This document shows positions 63,418 to 64,000 of a stretch of 64,000 nucleotides of DNA, in pieces. Origin of the DNA: Alopecurus myosuroides (lineage: Eukaryota; Streptophyta; Magnoliopsida; Poales; Poaceae); assembly GCA_028641055.1 (NCBI GenBank), contig CM054061.1, positions 34,343,877-34,407,876 of the forward strand. Direction: 5' to 3'. The notes beneath the pieces are model-generated. The model did not search any database. It worked only from the letters and a program-made list of their open reading frames with translations, and had not been told where the DNA came from. Every line of letters starts with the position of its first letter. Position 1 is the first letter of the stretch. Position numbers and translations under genes: made by a program.

Positions 63418-63983
63418 CTGGGCACTCGGCTGACCCCCCGAGATCTTCACCAAGAACCATGAGGTGGAGGCGATGATCCGCTATCGGTGGGATATGCTCG
63501 GTGCGCTCGGTGGCGGCTTCCCTGGCCAACTTGCCTGATGTCGTCAAGTTTGGCGAGGCTCTCTAGTTCAAAGTCAGTTCCCAAATATTCAGCAAGGGTG
63601 GCATTGACCACCTCACAAACCCCAACCTCGTGCACGCGTAGAACATCCTTGCTATCTGGGTTTGGTAGGTTGTGCTAAATGGAGCCGTGGAGGGAATCCT
63701 CATTGCCGGTCGCCCTCTTGGTGAGATAGTCAACCCACTCTAACCCAGTGGAAGATTTGACCCCCTTGGGCATTGCCGATGACCACGGGGCGTTAGTGGA
63801 GCTGTGGAGCTCAAGATCAAGGTGATCAAGAATGGACTCCTCGCCATGTTCTCCATGTTTGGCTGCTTCGTGCAGGCTATCGTCGCCAGTAAGGGCCTGC
63901 TTGAGAACCTCGCTTGCTACATCACCGGCCATGTCAACAACAATGCATGGGCGTTTGCCACCAACTTTCTTCCTCGTAAGTGA
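63418..63983 (+). pseudogene. Lhcb copy B, main and C-terminal part
   Basis: Resumes after E6 with GHSADP through [11 protein letters not shown] and a normal Lys-stop end (AAG TGA, 63978-63983). Lesions shared with copy A are the frame change after the segment ending CTTGCC and the TAG codons at 63564 and 63666. Lesions private to copy B are TAG at 63639 and small insertions near 63770 and 63800. At the position of copy A's third TAG (44778), copy B still has CAG. Confidence 0.92.
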
Positions 63984-64000
63984 AGATTGCATGAGGCTCA

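Overview
This window is repeat-dense nuclear DNA of a grass, most likely a Pooideae/Triticeae-type genome (wheat, barley or rye relative). The evidence is intron-containing plant genes, at least six CACTA (En/Spm) DNA transposons, two near-complete LINEs, a Ty1-copia retrotransposon, Stowaway MITEs and two decayed copies of a chlorophyll a/b-binding protein (Lhcb1) gene. Nothing looks prokaryotic or organellar, and no host gene here looks intact.

Layout. 1-591 is the right end of one CACTA element (E1). 592-22706 is a large CACTA element (E2, subterminal motif TTCTGTGGCGCAC) carrying a Tnp2 transposase, a second En/Spm-type gene ending in a degenerate Ulp1-like domain, a tRNA-like Pol III remnant and a small RNase H1-N-like gene. 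E2 is interrupted at 16060-21211 by another CACTA element (E3, motif GCCGACGGC) that holds six copies of a 673-bp repeat and a 5S-rRNA-like module. E2 sits in a copia gag fragment (22707-23470), which is followed by a 357-bp tandem array (23474-27475) and a partial CACTA element (E4, motif GCCGAGTG, to 29088).

29089-64000 is two copies of one ancestral locus (upstream region plus Lhcb1-like pseudogene). Copy A (29089-44936) was hit upstream by a LINE on the minus strand (LINE1, 36657-43683). A 1-kb tandem duplication followed, and then a second LINE entered the second duplicate (LINE2, 30561-36265). Copy B (46214-63983) was hit just after its fourth codon by a copia element with 183-bp LTRs (47473-60528). 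The copia 5' LTR then received an 8.3-kb CACTA element (E5, 47527-55863), and the coding region received a 2.6-kb CACTA element (E6, 60768-63414). Target-site duplications support LINE1, LINE2, copia, E3, E5 and E6.

What stands out is the cargo of the CACTA elements. E5 has an uninterrupted reading frame for a DRM-type DNA methyltransferase domain that lacks the catalytic Pro-Cys motif. E6 has a decayed WRN-like 3'-5' exonuclease gene. E2 has a viroplasmin/RNase H1-N domain with a C-terminal membrane segment. E4 and E5 carry related proteins of unknown function. E3 and E6, from different families, share a 5S-rRNA-derived module that reads toward the nearer terminus.
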